Assembly: GCA_950022655.1 (NCBI GenBank)
Contig: OX465580.1
Span: 2,589,122 to 2,653,121 of the forward strand
Source of the DNA: Alentia gelatinosa
Taxonomy: Eukaryota > Annelida > Polychaeta > Phyllodocida > Polynoidae
Length of the DNA stretch: 64,000 nt
Reading direction: 5' to 3'
Below the pieces are notes generated by a model, which saw only the letters and a program-made list of their open reading frames with translations, was not told the DNA's origin and ran no database searches. Position numbers and translations under genes: made by a program. Each line of letters begins with the position of its first letter. Position 1 is the first letter of the stretch. This document shows positions 62,731-64,000 of this stretch, piece by piece.

Positions 62731-63480
62731 ACAATAAAACCCCGCTTAAGGGGTCACCCCGCTTAGGGAGTCACCCTGCTTAAGGGAGTCACCCTGCTTA
62801 AGGGGTCACCCTGCTTAAGGGGTCACCCTGCTTAAGGGGTCACCCTGCTTAAGGGAGTCACCCTGCTTAAGGGGTCACCCTGCTTAAGGGGTCACCCTGC
62901 TTAAGGGGTCACCCTGCTTAAGGGGTCACCCTGCTTAAGGGGTCACCCTGCTTAAGGGAGTCACCCTGCTTAAGGGAGTCACCCTGCTTAAGGGGTCACC
63001 CTGCTTAAGGGGTCACCCTGCTTAAGGGGTCACCCTGCTTAAGGGGTCACCCTGCTTAAGGGGTCACCCTGCTTAAGGGGTCACCCTGCTTAAGGGGTCA
63101 CCCTGCTTAAGGGGTCACCCTGCTTAAGGGGGTCACCCTGCTTAAGGATACACCTCGCGTAAAGTAGCAATGTGTTCCCATCTGTTAAGAGTCTATTTTA
63201 ACCCTGCTTAAAGGGTCACCCAGCTTAAGGGAACACCCTGCTTAAAGGGTCACCCTGCTTAAGGGAACACCCTGCTTAAAGGGTCACCCTGCTTAAGGGA
63301 ACACCCTGCTTAAAGGGTCACCCTGCTTAAGAGGACACAGTGCTTAAAGGGTCACCCTGCTTAAGGGAACACCCTGCTTAAAGGGTCACCCTGCTTAAGG
63401 GAACACCCTGCTTAAAGGGTCACCCAGCTTAAGGGTGCACCTCGCGTATTTGTCCACATCTGTTAAGAGTCTATTTTAAC
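62731..63480 (+). repeat. Satellite of 17-bp and 34-bp units expanded from a pogo-type end
   Basis: TACAATAAAACCCCGCTTAA starts like a pogo-MITE terminus. About 24 copies of GGGGTCACCCTGCTTAA (17 or 18 bp) follow to 63150. Next comes the element's AAGAGTCTATTTTAACCC internal block. A second array to 63475 alternates AAAGGGTCACCCTGCTT and AAGGGAACACCCTGCTT (34 bp). Confidence 0.9.
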
Positions 63481-63489
63481 CCTGCTTAA

Positions 63490-63821
63490 CCCTTTCACTA
63501 CGCTGCATAGGGCCAAATACACACCCCAAAATACGCCGCTGCAGTACCATTTTCACCCCTGTAGTCACTGGCGCTTCTCACAATATCCACAGTGAGGTCA
63601 TTATATAACACCTCATGGTAATCAAAAAAAATTAAGATATTATATAATAGTAATGATATTAACTATGATATAGTTTTACTTATGTTGGAAAAATATTATC
63701 AAAATATTCGCATTATTTCATTGAAAAATAGCAATTGCTTTAGTTTCAGAAATGATGCCTCCAGGCATCATAGCGTACTACGCCCGGGAATGCCTCCAGG
63801 CATCATAGCGTAGCTAAAGGG
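63490..63821 (-). mobile_element. TTAA-flanked MITE inserted in the satellite
   Basis: TTAA at 63486-63489 and 63822-63825. Ends CCCTTTCACTACGCTGC and GCGTAGCTAAAGGG. Two subterminal ATGCCTCCAGGCATCATAGC, GTA units near the right. It is the reverse relative of 3154-3759. Confidence 0.82.
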
Positions 63822-63825
63822 TTAA

Positions 63826-63970
63826 AGGGTCACCCAGCTTAAGGGTGCACCTCGCGTATTTGTCCGCATCTGTTAAGAGTCTATTTCAACCCTGCTTAAG
63901 AGGACACAGTGCTTAAAGGGTCACCCTGCTTAAGGGAACACCCTGCTTAAAGGGTCATCCTGCTTAAGGG
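63826..63970 (+). repeat. Continuation of the pogo-derived satellite
   Basis: AGGGTCACCCAGCTTAAGGG, TGCACCTCGCGTATTTGTCC repeats the block seen at 63417-63480, so the satellite was present before the MITE inserted. Confidence 0.85.
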
Positions 63971-63971
63971 G

Positions 63972-64000
63972 CAGGGATGCCAGTTGGGGTCAGAAAAAAA
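63972..64000 (+). mobile_element. Start of a second hAT-like CAGGGATGCCAGTT element
   Basis: CAGGGATGCCAGTTGGGGTC matches the left end at 41770-41800, then runs off the window. Confidence 0.65.

Overview
The window is eukaryotic nuclear DNA: split protein-coding exons with GT-AG junctions, long repeat-filled introns, a Penelope-like retroelement, tRNA-derived SINE sequence and many non-autonomous DNA transposons. Some dispersed repeats (26.8-27.2 kb, 34.7 kb, 35.9 kb) resemble, from memory, elements common in molluscan genomes. My best guess is therefore a marine mollusc or another lophotrochozoan; the species cannot be fixed from the sequence. Only two host protein genes can be supported.

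1-24.9 kb, plus strand: the 3' end of a gene for CFAP47 (cilia and flagella associated protein 47). Eight exons join in phase into 557 codons plus a stop; upstream exons lie left of the window. Introns 2 to 7 contain repeats that look like copies of the neighbouring exon-intron junction: donor-type arrays in introns 2, 4 and 6, an acceptor-type array in intron 7, and a few degenerate acceptor copies in introns 3 and 5. Intron 4 is almost entirely an 83-bp array of about 60 units. A 20-bp repeat fills the start of the 3' UTR.

25-48 kb: intergenic DNA made of minisatellites (periods of about 43, 42, 50, 63, 61 and 56 bp) and families of short palindromic elements. Many of the palindromic elements share one plan. 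A head is bounded by short inverted repeats ending in GATAAAT, GTAATAAAT, GGATAATAAAT or GTATATAGTAA, and it is joined to a long palindromic tail whose tip often carries a CTCGGCTTCGCCTCG-like motif. Different families keep this plan with unrelated stem sequences. There are also TTAA-flanked MITEs, several inserted into the TTAA of older pogo/Tigger-like repeats, and hAT-like and Harbinger-like MITEs.

48.3-49.0 kb, minus strand: an uninterrupted 230-residue globin frame with an N-terminal Met-Gly-Cys acylation signal, like membrane-bound globin X types. About 2.7 kb upstream of it is a tandem cluster of three TGACGTCA (CRE) sites and two CCAAT boxes, next to a very homogeneous 72-bp array.

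52-64 kb: SINE sequence, more palindromic elements, and a broken Penelope-like element (57.67-61.22 kb, minus strand) with reverse transcriptase and GIY-YIG domains, a 16-bp target duplication and 42-bp inverted repeats. The window ends in a satellite expanded from a pogo-type terminal repeat and the start of a hAT-like element.

The two host genes are not evidently connected: CFAP47 acts in the ciliary or flagellar axoneme, and the globin is probably a membrane-attached haem protein.
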